The position numbers and the translations under genes are program-made. Under the pieces are notes generated by a model. That model saw only the letters and a list, made by a program, of their open reading frames with translations. It searched no databases and was not told the origin of the DNA. A stretch of DNA of 13,301 nucleotides from Candidatus Methanophagales archaeon (GTDB lineage: Archaea > Halobacteriota > Syntropharchaeia > Alkanophagales > Methanospirareceae), in NCBI GenBank assembly GCA_014061035.1, contig JACGMN010000126.1, positions 1 to 13,301 of the forward strand, given 5' to 3'. Below, in pieces: positions 1 through 7,200 of this stretch (within the stretch, counting starts at the first letter, position 1; each line of letters begins with the position of its first letter).

Positions 1-9
1 TTTTTCAAC

Positions 10-24
10 AAGCAAAAAAATGTC
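10..24 (-). terminator. Possible T-tract terminator after moaA
   Basis: A seven-A run at 14-20 reads as a T tract on the minus strand, about 50 bp past the moaA stop. No strong stem precedes it. Archaeal terminators often consist of such tracts alone. The rest of bases 1-69 shows no gene. Confidence 0.3.
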
Positions 25-69
25 ATGAGCTCTGATCAATGCTTTAAGGTAGCTAATTGTGTATCTAAG

Positions 70-1095
70 TTACTTCGTGCTAAAAGTAAAAAACGACTCC
101 CGATATTTCATTGCCTCTTTTAGCTGGTTTACTATATGCCCCTCTTCCGTAGACTCTACCTGAATGAGATTATCGTCCCTGAGCAGACAGCCCTTCAGCT
201 TTCCCTCTGACGTTATTCGTAATCGCGAGCAATTAGCACAGAACACTGTATTATCTATCGGATGAACGACTTCTACTTCGATACCGTCCACGAAATATTT
301 CTTCCTCCGGTGCAGCCGTCTCGTTTCTATTACCGCTGCCTGCAATTCGAGTTCAGCCTCGATCTTATCAAAATCTGGTTTATATTTATATTTATGCTGT
401 AACAGATGCATAGTAGAAGCAGAGTTAAAAAGAGGCATCAATTCTATTAACTGCAAAATTACCGCATCTCTACCTCCGCATCGTCTGTTACACTCACGTA
501 CGAACCGTATCATATCAGCAATCTCATCATCATTTATTGTCTTGAGAATGACCATATTCAGCTTGATAGGCGTAAGACCGGCATCAATCGCGCTGTAGAT
601 ACCATCAATTACCCGCGGCAGATTTTTTTTTGTCCGTGTAATAAAATCATATCGTTCCTCTTTGAGAGAATCAAGACTGATATTGACCCTATCCAGACCA
701 GCTTCGGCAAGGTCAGCCGCGTAGTCCTTCAGAAATATTCCATTTGTTGTTAGCGAGATATCGTATTCAAATGCTCGCATGCCTTGCAGAATCTCTGCTA
801 AGTCTGTTCGCATCAAAGGCTCGCCACCTGTAATCTTTATCTTCCTTATACCGAAATGATCAGACGCAGCTCGTGCTATCGCGATTACCAGCTCAGCACT
901 GATCTCATCTTTATTCTCATCGCTATCCTTGCCTTTATCCTCTCTGCCTGCTATAGCTCTAACTCTAACTCTAACTCTGTCCCCCTCGTGATGGCAATAG
1001 ATGCAGTTCAAGGTGCACCGGCTCGTAAGCGAGAACCGCAGACTCCTTATCTCCCTACCGTAATCGTCTGTTAACCTTTTCTCATCTATTTCCAT
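70..1095 (-). CDS. moaA: GTP 3',8-cyclase MoaA (molybdenum cofactor biosynthesis)
   Basis: Radical-SAM enzyme that converts GTP to 3',8-cyclo-GTP, the first step of molybdopterin synthesis, in the cytoplasm. The 341-residue protein has the radical-SAM cluster motif CTLNCIYC (Cys27, Cys31, Cys34), a TGGEP SAM-binding motif at 89-93, and the second C-terminal cluster site FCANC (Cys286, Cys289) with Cys303. This double-cluster layout is diagnostic of MoaA. The C-terminal Gly-Gly of bacterial MoaA is absent; the chain ends in FFTFSTK. Between the first cluster and TGGEP there is a low-complexity insertion at about 40-63 (RVRVRVR then D/E/K-rich) encoded by a hexamer microsatellite. The ATG at 1093-1095 is the first in frame and gives the usual archaeal N-terminus; I see no Shine-Dalgarno site. 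It lies 27 bp downstream of the PHP-ATPase gene on the same strand and may be cotranscribed with it. Confidence 0.93.
   Translation of the reverse strand: MEIDEKRLTDDYGREIRSLRFSLTSRCTLNCIYCHHEGDRVRVRVRAIAGREDKGKDSDENKDEISAELVIAIARAASDHFGIRKIKITGGEPLMRTDLAEILQGMRAFEYDISLTTNGIFLKDYAADLAEAGLDRVNISLDSLKEERYDFITRTKKNLPRVIDGIYSAIDAGLTPIKLNMVILKTINDDEIADMIRFVRECNRRCGGRDAVILQLIELMPLFNSASTMHLLQHKYKYKPDFDKIEAELELQAAVIETRRLHRRKKYFVDGIEVEVVHPIDNTVFCANCSRLRITSEGKLKGCLLRDDNLIQVESTEEGHIVNQLKEAMKYRESFFTFSTK
957..978. repeat. Hexamer microsatellite inside moaA
   Basis: CTCTAA is repeated three times plus a partial fourth copy on the plus strand. On the coding strand this is AGAGTT, read as alternating Arg-Val. 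Because the unit is 6 bp, copy-number changes keep the frame. It lies in a loop between the radical-SAM cluster and the SAM-binding motif. Confidence 0.85.
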
Positions 1096-1122
1096 AGTCT
1101 TACCATAAATGAATATTCTTCT

Positions 1123-3417
1123 TCAATTAAATCTGGCTCCTTCCACATTCAACCGGACATTTTCGTCATCAATGGAGCCCATCCATTCCACAGGGATTTC
1201 TCCATACCCTTCTTCCGCCTCGCCAACTGCCCTGAGACCAGCGATAAGTTCTGCATCACCAAGCACAGGGATATTTGCATTATGAGTAGAAAAAACGAAT
1301 TGTCGTTTACGCTTTTCTTCACGCATCTTAGGGACGATTCCTTCAGCAATAAAGAAGTTATCGAGGTCATCTTCTGGTTGATCAATGATGAGTGGGGCAT
1401 CAGATTCGAGTAATAAGTGAAGAAGGATTGCTGTTGCCTTTTGTCCGGTAGATAAATTATTCATCTCTTTCCATACTTCTTTATCTGGGGGGGCGATATT
1501 AAGTTCTATGATGGTGGTATGGGGTAGATCAAGTTCTTCTAGTTCCATAAATATTTCTTCTCCTGCTTCACTAATCCTACGTGCTTGATCCGGTGTGATA
1601 TTAAATTTGTTTTGTAATTCAGCAGCTCTTTTTCTATTTCTACATATTGCTACAAATTCGGGTAGCGAAAGATCATCCTTTTTCCTTAGCGTATCAATTG
1701 CTTCGCTTAAGCGTCCTCCTATTCTTTCCCGCAACATGTCAAAGAGGGGTTCCCGGTCACCACAGAAAGAGACTTTTACTCTAACCTGTTTGTCTAATTT
1801 TTTGTTTTGAAGCTCACGTAATAGCTTTTCGTATTCATCTTGCACCTTTTGACGGCGTTGTTCCCACAGCTCTGAAACTTCCTCTACATCTGTCTCTGCT
1901 CTCCTCAGGTGCTTTTCATATTCTTCAATAATCTTTTTGAGATTGGTTTCTAACAATGCTAAAACGGTATCAATCTTGCGAAGCGTATCCCTAGCAGGAA
2001 GATCTTTTAAGGCTATTTCTGAGACGAATGCTCGATCGACTTCCACTACAAAGCGAATGTTTTCAAGACCTTCTCTTACTTGAGATAAACGGGACTTTGC
2101 GGTTCTCAGAACCTGCTCTTCTTTAACTAATAGGCTCTGATCTTTTAAACGCTCTTTTAATCCCTCCTCTTTAAATCGTTTTAGAGTTTCTTCGAGAGCA
2201 GGTAAACGACTCAGGTTCTCAGAAATTTCGCCCAGTTCTTTTTGAATATCAATCAGCTTCCTCCTGTTAAGTGCTAACTCTTTATCTGTCTTTCTCTTTC
2301 TTTCAGCTAAATGGGGGTCTTCATCTAAAAAGCGGTCTAATAATTTTGACAATTTAGTAGGAGATTTTGTAAGCTCACCAATTTCATGCTGACCATAAAT
2401 TTCTACATTTCGGCAGATATCCTGTGGAGTGAGACTGAGTACATTTCCATCTGCATCCCTTATTACTGGGGGATTTGGATAGGTTCTTTCGATGAGGTAA
2501 TCCTTAGGAGAAGGATGATGAGAATGAACGAGCAAAGAGATCTTCGTGCCACTCCGGATTACCTGTTTCAATATTCCGGAAGAAGCCTTTTTTGCTTCTT
2601 CTCCAAAAGGTTCAAGGTCAAGGACATACCGGAAACTCTCTATGATTGTGGACTTACCAGTTCCACGACCCCCAATCAGTGTATTTAAATTCCCGTTTAG
2701 ATGAATCGCAGCACCATCAAGGAACCCTCCTTCCCATGTCAATGCTACCATCTCAGTATGCTCAGGAGGTTCCTCTTCAGATAGGAGGCGAATCCTCGAA
2801 TCTGGATCCAGAAATGCCTGCCTCAGACCTCCAACAGTTGGCTGAGACATTTTTATATGAGTTGATGCCTGCACAGATTCCAAATCTTCTGGCCTTGCTA
2901 TATCCAATGCATTGACCACAGCAACTGTTCTGGCTCTCTTATAATTTGTATCCTTGTTTAAGACAATCTGTTGATCTGCATAATTTAAATCGCTAATAGA
3001 ACCAGGAATCTGGGCTGCATAAAGATTGAGATCACGCCATACGTTAATCCTTGCCTCTCCTCTCAACACCCTAAGAAGACCACCGTTATTGGTAATATGG
3101 GCAGCAACACAAATACCCTTCCATTCCTTTTGGACTTGTCGCAAAATTTTTAAAACTGGTTCGGATGAGTTCTTTGTTGAAGAGCGAGTGGTATGAATTC
3201 CAAGATCGCCCAGATACCTTTCTAATACATTAATTTCTGTATCTGGGTCAAAGATGCAGAGTAAGTGCACACCCTCAGAGGAGGCAACTTCAAAACCTGG
3301 AAAGACCGTTATACCTGATGGTTCTGCCTGTTTTCTAATAGCATCAACCCTGCCCACATGGTTATGGTCAGTGATAGCAATAACCTTTATGTCAATCTCT
3401 TGACATTTATCAATCAA
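1123..3417 (-). CDS. PHP-domain/SMC-like ATPase, main frame of a frameshifted gene
   Basis: The intact stretch of a large two-part protein: an N-terminal PHP phosphoesterase-like domain (ITDHNH at 15-20; GFEV; AAHI near 105) and an SMC/Rad50-like ABC ATPase. Numbering from the TTG at 3415-3417, Walker A is GGRGTGKST at 249-257, a long Lys/Glu-rich coiled-coil region spans roughly 370-590, and near the C-terminus come the ABC signature NLSTGQ, Walker B PLIIDQPEDDLD and the switch His in STHNANIP. This looks like the family NCBI calls 'TrlF family AAA-like ATPase'; that label is from memory. Such PHP-ATPases are suspected nucleic-acid or defence enzymes; the function here is inference. The TTG is only the first possible start in this frame: family-like sequence (TNPFSYLE) continues upstream in frame to a stop at 3526-3528 with no ATG, GTG or TTG. 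The true N-terminus is in another frame, see 3471-3620. Downstream moaA follows after 27 bp. Confidence 0.8.
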   Translation of the reverse strand: MIDKCQEIDIKVIAITDHNHVGRVDAIRKQAEPSGITVFPGFEVASSEGVHLLCIFDPDTEINVLERYLGDLGIHTTRSSTKNSSEPVLKILRQVQKEWKGICVAAHITNNGGLLRVLRGEARINVWRDLNLYAAQIPGSISDLNYADQQIVLNKDTNYKRARTVAVVNALDIARPEDLESVQASTHIKMSQPTVGGLRQAFLDPDSRIRLLSEEEPPEHTEMVALTWEGGFLDGAAIHLNGNLNTLIGGRGTGKSTIIESFRYVLDLEPFGEEAKKASSGILKQVIRSGTKISLLVHSHHPSPKDYLIERTYPNPPVIRDADGNVLSLTPQDICRNVEIYGQHEIGELTKSPTKLSKLLDRFLDEDPHLAERKRKTDKELALNRRKLIDIQKELGEISENLSRLPALEETLKRFKEEGLKERLKDQSLLVKEEQVLRTAKSRLSQVREGLENIRFVVEVDRAFVSEIALKDLPARDTLRKIDTVLALLETNLKKIIEEYEKHLRRAETDVEEVSELWEQRRQKVQDEYEKLLRELQNKKLDKQVRVKVSFCGDREPLFDMLRERIGGRLSEAIDTLRKKDDLSLPEFVAICRNRKRAAELQNKFNITPDQARRISEAGEEIFMELEELDLPHTTIIELNIAPPDKEVWKEMNNLSTGQKATAILLHLLLESDAPLIIDQPEDDLDNFFIAEGIVPKMREEKRKRQFVFSTHNANIPVLGDAELIAGLRAVGEAEEGYGEIPVEWMGSIDDENVRLNVEGARFN

Positions 3418-3470
3418 CTGACGGTTATATTCCTGTTCACTGAAACCATGGCTTTCGCCTCTATTGGTTT

Positions 3471-3620
3471 CTAAGTAACTAAATGGATTTGTCTGGAGTG
3501 CACAGCGAATGCACAGCGAAAATACTTAGCACCCAAAGTGAGGTCCAGAGCTTTTTCTATGTTTTCTGGCCATTTACTGCTTAAAATTTCCTTTTCTTTT
3601 TTAATCATACTTTTAACCAT
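3471..3620 (-). pseudogene. Displaced N-terminal fragment of the PHP-ATPase gene
   Basis: A 49-residue reading frame from ATG 3618-3620 (MVKSMIKKEKEIL then GAKYFRCAF) ends at TAG 3471-3473. It overlaps the upstream extension of the main PHP-ATPase frame. Deleting one copy of the 11-bp duplication at 3499-3520 fuses the two frames as GAKYFRCALQTNPFSYLET and gives 2487 nt from 3620 to 1123, exactly 829 codons (828 residues plus stop). So the ancestral gene most likely ran from 3620 to 1123. The ATG is 8 bp after the stop of the M50 protease gene, as expected in an operon. Whether this is a dead gene, a reversible switch or an assembly error cannot be told from the sequence alone. Confidence 0.75.
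3499..3520. repeat. Perfect 11-bp tandem duplication causing a frameshift
   Basis: TGCACAGCGAA occurs twice, head to tail, at 3499-3509 and 3510-3520. Eleven is not a multiple of three, so the second copy shifts the reading frame of the PHP-ATPase gene. With a single copy the gene reads through. Confidence 0.93.
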
Positions 3621-3628
3621 GAGTTATA

Positions 3629-4225
3629 CTATACCATCCCCATACTCACTACCAGCACGGCGATCGCAAGAGCTAAAACAACTCCATATACCCCCTTATC
3701 CCACGCTAACACCTTTCTACCATCCAGGACGCTAAAAGGAATCATATTGAAGACCGCGAGCCAGGCATTTATCAGCATTCCAAACTTGCCGGTCAGTTCC
3801 ACCACGTCATGGTTAGCGAGACTGAAGAGTACAAAGAAAAGGTAGGCTAATATTACGTTCGTCATTGGCCCTGCTACCGCTATCTTACCGCTCTCCGCTC
3901 TCGTAAGATACGGCTTGGAGATCATAACTGCACCGGGCGCTGCGAATATAAAGCCAGCAAACGCTGTTAATACTGCTACAAGTAGCATGAATGGTGCCAT
4001 CCGGAATTCTGACCATGCACCATATCTTTGGGCAACCACTTTGTGTGCGAGCTCGTGAAAGATGAAGGCAAGGCCAACGGTAACCGCGGAGATAGCAAAT
4101 ATTGAAGGCAGATTGATATTGTAGTTGTAATACCATCTGTGAAGAAGAATAGTAAATGCAAGAGCTATTGCAAACCACGCTATCAACAGATGCTTTATCT
4201 CTGTCTCGCTTGTTTTTATCTTCAT
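3629..4225 (-). CDS. M50-family (site-2 protease type) membrane metalloprotease
   Basis: Intramembrane zinc protease of 198 residues. The zinc-binding motif HELAH (His57, Glu58, His61) lies in a hydrophobic segment, and the third ligand motif NMIPFSVLDGRK (Asn160, Asp168) is in place. There are roughly five to six hydrophobic segments (about 12-28, 41-60, 77-100, 122-137, 148-165, 178-196). The length is that of the compact core-only archaeal M50 proteins, with no PDZ or CBS domain. Family members cut membrane-anchored substrates; the target here is unknown. The ATG at 4223-4225 is used; the stop TAG is 8 bp before the ATG of the PHP-ATPase gene. The start lies only 15 bp beyond the 3' end of tRNA-Gln on the same strand, with no Shine-Dalgarno site, so the mRNA may come from a tRNA-mRNA cotranscript. 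Confidence 0.88.
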   Translation of the reverse strand: MKIKTSETEIKHLLIAWFAIALAFTILLHRWYYNYNINLPSIFAISAVTVGLAFIFHELAHKVVAQRYGAWSEFRMAPFMLLVAVLTAFAGFIFAAPGAVMISKPYLTRAESGKIAVAGPMTNVILAYLFFVLFSLANHDVVELTGKFGMLINAWLAVFNMIPFSVLDGRKVLAWDKGVYGVVLALAIAVLVVSMGMV

Positions 4226-4240
4226 AGCATATTATATTCA

Positions 4241-4313
4241 TAGCCCAGGACGGATTCGAACCGACGTCACGAGGTCCAGAGCCTCGTATGATTGACCACT
4301 ACACTACCGGGCT
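4241..4313 (-). tRNA. tRNA-Gln (anticodon CTG)
   Basis: A 73-nt cloverleaf without intron or encoded CCA. The acceptor stem is AGCCCGG paired with CTGGGCT (one G-U pair), with discriminator A73. The anticodon stem CGAGG/CCTCG closes the loop CTCTGGA, giving anticodon CUG, which reads CAG. The T loop is TTCGAAT. The A1-U72 first pair is the known archaeal feature that marks tRNA-Gln for the GatDE amidotransferase route. The D stem has about three pairs, and the T stem (GTCGG/CCGTC) carries one U-U mismatch at 50-64. Confidence 0.93.
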
Positions 4314-4343
4314 ATTTATATCCTGTATCATGCATCTTCATCG

Positions 4344-4356
4344 TACATATACAAAT
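4344..4356 (-). promoter_or_regulatory. Possible TATA box for tRNA-Gln
   Basis: On the minus strand this reads TTTGTATATGTAC, about 31-43 bp upstream of the mature tRNA 5' end. The spacing would allow a start about 25 bp downstream and a short leader. The match is modest, and a second AT-rich stretch directly touches the tRNA gene. Confidence 0.35.
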
Positions 4357-4359
4357 ATC

Positions 4360-4495
4360 GTAACTATTCAGGTTGCCAGGTTCACGGTTCAAGGTTCACG
4401 GTTCACAGATGGTCGCGTTATCTTCATACGAGTTTATGGTCATCGTTTTTTAACCGTGAACCGTGAACCCCGGAACTTTGAACCTGAGTAGTTAC
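4360..4495. repeat. Inverted-repeat element built from 7-bp repeats (hairpin/MITE-like)
   Basis: A 136-bp imperfect palindrome in the divergent tRNA-Gln/purM gap. The outer 15-bp ends (4360-4374 and 4481-4495) are inverted copies with one mismatch. Inside, the left arm holds four head-to-tail heptamers (GGTTCAC, GGTTCAA, GGTTCAC, GGTTCAC at 4379-4406). The right arm holds the opposite strand version (AACCGTG twice at 4452-4465, then degraded units AACCCCG, AACTTTG). The arms can pair around a loop of about 45 nt. A related array lies at 12994-13106. No transposase gene is attached. Confidence 0.8.
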
Positions 4496-4598
4496 AAATA
4501 CCTTTTACTTTATTATTAAATTAAATTATTGAGACAGTAAAAAATCCAAAAATATCCTTATCTTATCAGTAGTACCATAAATCTATCTCTTCTATATC

Positions 4599-5621
4599 AT
4601 GCTTATGCAGTGGACGTACGCAAAGGCTGGTGTAGATATAAAAAGGGAAGCTGGAGTAGTAAAAGCGCTCACCGGGGCGATAACGCGGCAACCAGACTTA
4701 AGAAGCGTGTTTTCCGGGCTTTTTGAACTCCCGTTCGATACAGACCATCTCATTGCCATCTCTACCGATGGTGTCGGCTCAAAGGTGCTCATCGCCGCAA
4801 AGCTCGATATATGGAGTACCCTCGGTATAGACTGCGTTGCGATGAACGTGAACGATATTTACTGTCTCGGTGCAAGACCGCTTGCTTTTACTGACTATCT
4901 TGCTATGGAGAAGCCGGACGAGCGGATTGCTGCGGAAATAGGCAAGGGCTTAGAAGCAGGTGCGGAGATCGCAGACATATCTATAGTTAGCGGTGAGACC
5001 GCGATACTGCCAGAAGTAGTAAATGGTTTAGACCTCGCGGGAACGTGTGTCGGGTATGTAAGAAAGGATAAGGTGATACGAGGGGAGCAGATTGAAGTCG
5101 GCGACCTTGTTCTAGGGATTAAAAGCGCGGGAATCCATAGCAATGGGCTAACACTTGCGCGAAAAGTAATAGAGGAAGAGGGCGAGGGCGAGGGTGAAGG
5201 CACTGGGTTGTCGTATACTGAACCGTTCGCAGTAAATCCTGTAAGAAGCATAGGTGAAGAGCTGCTCAGACCGACAAGGATTTATACAGAGGTTTTAGAG
5301 CTGTTGGCGCGATGTGAAGTACATGGTTTGGCGCATATAACTGGCAGTGGGTTACTAAAGCTAAACCAGATCACTGATCTCGGCTTCGATATCTATAACC
5401 CGTTCGAGCCAGACGAGATATTCACGTTCCTTCAGGAGAAGGGGAATATCACTGATGAAGAGATGTATACTACCTTCAATATGGGTATGGGTTTCGCAAT
5501 CGTCATTCCAGAGAGCGAAGAGCAGGAAGCAATCCGGATAACTCGTGGTAAAATCGTAGGTGAAGTCGTTGAAAGAGGAGCAGGGATAAAAGTGGGCGGA
5601 GGTGTAGATATCTATGTTTGA
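4599..5621 (+). CDS. purM: Phosphoribosylformylglycinamidine cyclo-ligase (AIR synthetase) PurM
   Basis: ATP-dependent closure of the imidazole ring in purine synthesis (FGAM to AIR), cytoplasmic. The 340-residue protein follows the PurM pattern: TYAKAGVDI at the start, STDGVGSKVLIA, GIDCVAMNVNDI, GARPLAFTDYLA, SGETAILPE, SAGIHSNGLTLARK, HITGSGLLK and FNMGMGFAIV. Length is normal for the family. An insertion of Glu-Gly repeats (EEEGEGEGEG, about residues 191-201) is encoded by GAGGGC hexamers at 5178-5201. The ATG at 4599 and the ATG at 4605 are both possible; neither has a clear Shine-Dalgarno site, so leaderless translation is plausible. The 3' end overlaps pyrF by 8 bp, linking de novo purine and pyrimidine synthesis in one transcript. 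Confidence 0.93.
   Translation: MLMQWTYAKAGVDIKREAGVVKALTGAITRQPDLRSVFSGLFELPFDTDHLIAISTDGVGSKVLIAAKLDIWSTLGIDCVAMNVNDIYCLGARPLAFTDYLAMEKPDERIAAEIGKGLEAGAEIADISIVSGETAILPEVVNGLDLAGTCVGYVRKDKVIRGEQIEVGDLVLGIKSAGIHSNGLTLARKVIEEEGEGEGEGTGLSYTEPFAVNPVRSIGEELLRPTRIYTEVLELLARCEVHGLAHITGSGLLKLNQITDLGFDIYNPFEPDEIFTFLQEKGNITDEEMYTTFNMGMGFAIVIPESEEQEAIRITRGKIVGEVVERGAGIKVGGGVDIYV
5178..5201. repeat. Hexamer repeat inside purM
   Basis: GAGGGC, GAGGGC, GAGGGT and GAAGGC follow head to tail and encode a Glu-Gly run. The frame is kept, so length variation would only change a loop. Confidence 0.8.
5598..5604 (+). promoter_or_regulatory. Shine-Dalgarno site for pyrF
   Basis: GGAGGTG lies within the 3' end of purM, 9 bp before the pyrF ATG at 5614, and supports that start even though it overlaps purM. 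Confidence 0.8.
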
Positions 5622-6339
5622 ATACCAACCAGGTATTATAGCGACATTAGATCTCGATGATCTGGAACAGGCGAGAAGGATAGCTGAGGAGATTACGGAT
5701 ATGAAGAAAGAGATTGCGGGATTGAAGATCGGCTCGCTTCTATCCTGGAAGCATAGCTTGCCGAAGGTTGTCGAGATGCTGAAAGAGGTCTGTGATTTCC
5801 CGCTGATATTTGATGCACAGAAAGCTGGGACCGATATCCCAGATATGGTGAGACGGCAAGTTAAAATGGTCGCGGATTCAGGCGTGGATTCATTTATTGC
5901 TGCACCACAGGGTGCAGGCGAGACGACACTTGCTGCATTTGTAGATGCTTGTAACGAATACAAGATAGTCCCTATTGTAGTCGTAGAGATGACGCATCCA
6001 GGATTCTATGCCTACCTATTAAGGGACGCTGGGGAGAGAATATTGGAGAAAAGCATTGAATTAGGCGTCAGTAATTTCGTCGCTCCTGCAAACAAGCCAG
6101 AACGTTTGAATGCGTATAAGAGTATTGCACATAAGAAGGGGGAAGAGATAAGAATCTTTACACCAGGTGTAGGACCACAAGGCGGTAGTCCGGGTGCCGC
6201 GGTTGAAGCAGGTGCGGATTTCGTCATAGTCGGGCGGTCAATATATCTGGCAGAAGAAGCAAGGGCAGAAGTAAGACAGATATATAGACAGATATATAAT
6301 CTAATTGACAAACCATACACATACAGGAGTAGAGTTTAA
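5614..6339 (+). CDS. pyrF: Orotidine 5'-phosphate decarboxylase-like protein with variant active site
   Basis: Member of the OMP decarboxylase superfamily (TIM barrel); the expected reaction is OMP to UMP, the last step of pyrimidine synthesis. The 241 residues carry ATLDLDDLEQAR in the first strand, LKIG (Lys38) in the second, THPG near 127-130, the phosphate-binding TPGVGPQGG (183-191) and VIVGRSI near the C-terminus, all typical. The catalytic block is not: the usual DxKxxD with DIP following is replaced by DAQKAGTDIP (Asp67, Lys70, Asp74), so acid and lysine spacing is stretched. The pairing with purM supports a nucleotide role. It could be a divergent archaeal PyrF branch or a relative such as a hexulose-6-phosphate synthase-like enzyme; the PQGG loop favours PyrF. 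The stop lies 6 bp from the stop of the convergent marker 8 gene. Confidence 0.82.
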   Translation: MFEYQPGIIATLDLDDLEQARRIAEEITDMKKEIAGLKIGSLLSWKHSLPKVVEMLKEVCDFPLIFDAQKAGTDIPDMVRRQVKMVADSGVDSFIAAPQGAGETTLAAFVDACNEYKIVPIVVVEMTHPGFYAYLLRDAGERILEKSIELGVSNFVAPANKPERLNAYKSIAHKKGEEIRIFTPGVGPQGGSPGAAVEAGADFVIVGRSIYLAEEARAEVRQIYRQIYNLIDKPYTYRSRV

Positions 6340-6345
6340 AATAAC

Positions 6346-7191
6346 TCAGATCAGTGGCTTTGGTTGTCTATCCTCCGGAAGAACAGGCAATCGCATCGTG
6401 TTCAGCAATAATCCACCTTCAACCTCTTTAGCACGTTCTAAAATCAATTCCTTCCCCCTATATGTGAGTGCGAATATCGGTATTGCAGTGCCTGCCTGGA
6501 CAAGAGCCTTCTCGGCGGCGATTGTTCGTATCTGTGACGATGCACAGGCAGTGACGAGGTCAGCGATCGCACAGAGTTCATCAGCGTCTTCTCCTGAGAT
6601 GCCTGTTAGATGGACACCGAAGATAACAGCCTGCTTGCTAATATCTCTACATCGCTGTGCATCTGCAAGGAGAGAGACGGTAACAGCTACTCGTTCATAT
6701 CCCAGTTCAAATGCTCTCTGCAAGCCTGCTGCCTGGTCTATCCTTGGCGGGTCAAGTATTTTACCGCCTTTATTCTTTATTTTATTTATTATCCCTTCAA
6801 CCGGAGTTGTCTCAATTACGCCACTTAATCGTGCACCTATCCCTTGTACAAGTGCAGGATTATCAGTGATTACCGTCCCGGCACCGTCACAGACCGTTAC
6901 AGTACTATCGAGCAACTTTCTCCGAAGTGCAGTCATAAATATCTCCGAACTGCCAAAACCAATGAACGTATCCATCTCTACTACTCTATCTGCGGTACAC
7001 ATTCCAAAATCGCGTATCCTGAATTCGATGTTATCTTTTATTTTCTGCTCGTTCAGCTCCTTTATCCCGCGCATCTTCTCCCACAACCGACAGTACGTTA
7101 CCCTTGGTTTTCCGACTTCTACTACTTTACCGTCTTCCACCACTACTCTTGTCTTCCCTAAGGCTTCGAAGACGTGCCGATCTTTTTTCAC
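6346..7191 (-). CDS. Methanogenesis marker protein 8 (DUF2099 family)
   Basis: A 281-residue soluble protein of unknown biochemical function. I recognise it as methanogenesis marker protein 8, a family found almost only in archaea with methyl-coenzyme M reductase. Matching stretches are HVFEALGKTRVVVEDGKVVE at the N-terminus, NIEFRIRDFGMCT (54-66), IGFGSSEI, VTVCDGAGTVI (98-108) and VQGIGARLSG (115-124). Conserved-looking cysteines are Cys34, Cys65, Cys101 and Cys216; metal or cofactor binding is possible but unproven. Translation begins at GTG 7189-7191, matching the family start; no Shine-Dalgarno site is seen. A TATA palindrome 28-37 bp upstream fits a leaderless or near-leaderless mRNA. 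It is divergent from rsmA and convergent with pyrF. It is the main sequence evidence for a methane-metabolising host. Confidence 0.87.
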   Translation of the reverse strand: MKKDRHVFEALGKTRVVVEDGKVVEVGKPRVTYCRLWEKMRGIKELNEQKIKDNIEFRIRDFGMCTADRVVEMDTFIGFGSSEIFMTALRRKLLDSTVTVCDGAGTVITDNPALVQGIGARLSGVIETTPVEGIINKIKNKGGKILDPPRIDQAAGLQRAFELGYERVAVTVSLLADAQRCRDISKQAVIFGVHLTGISGEDADELCAIADLVTACASSQIRTIAAEKALVQAGTAIPIFALTYRGKELILERAKEVEGGLLLNTMRLPVLPEDRQPKPLI

Positions 7192-7200
7192 GTTCTTAAG

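Noticed and set aside
3499..3520. Programmed ribosomal frameshifting as the explanation of the broken PHP-ATPase
   Set aside because: There is no slippery heptamer, and translation would have to skip 11 nt to give the family sequence. An exact duplication explains it more simply.
4376..4470. The heptamer arrays as a CRISPR array
   Set aside because: Units are 7 bp without spacers, no 23-47 bp repeats exist, and no cas genes are present in the window.
4288..4491. A 67-codon plus-strand frame over the tRNA and the hairpin element
   Set aside because: It crosses the tRNA gene and is composed of translated heptamer repeats.
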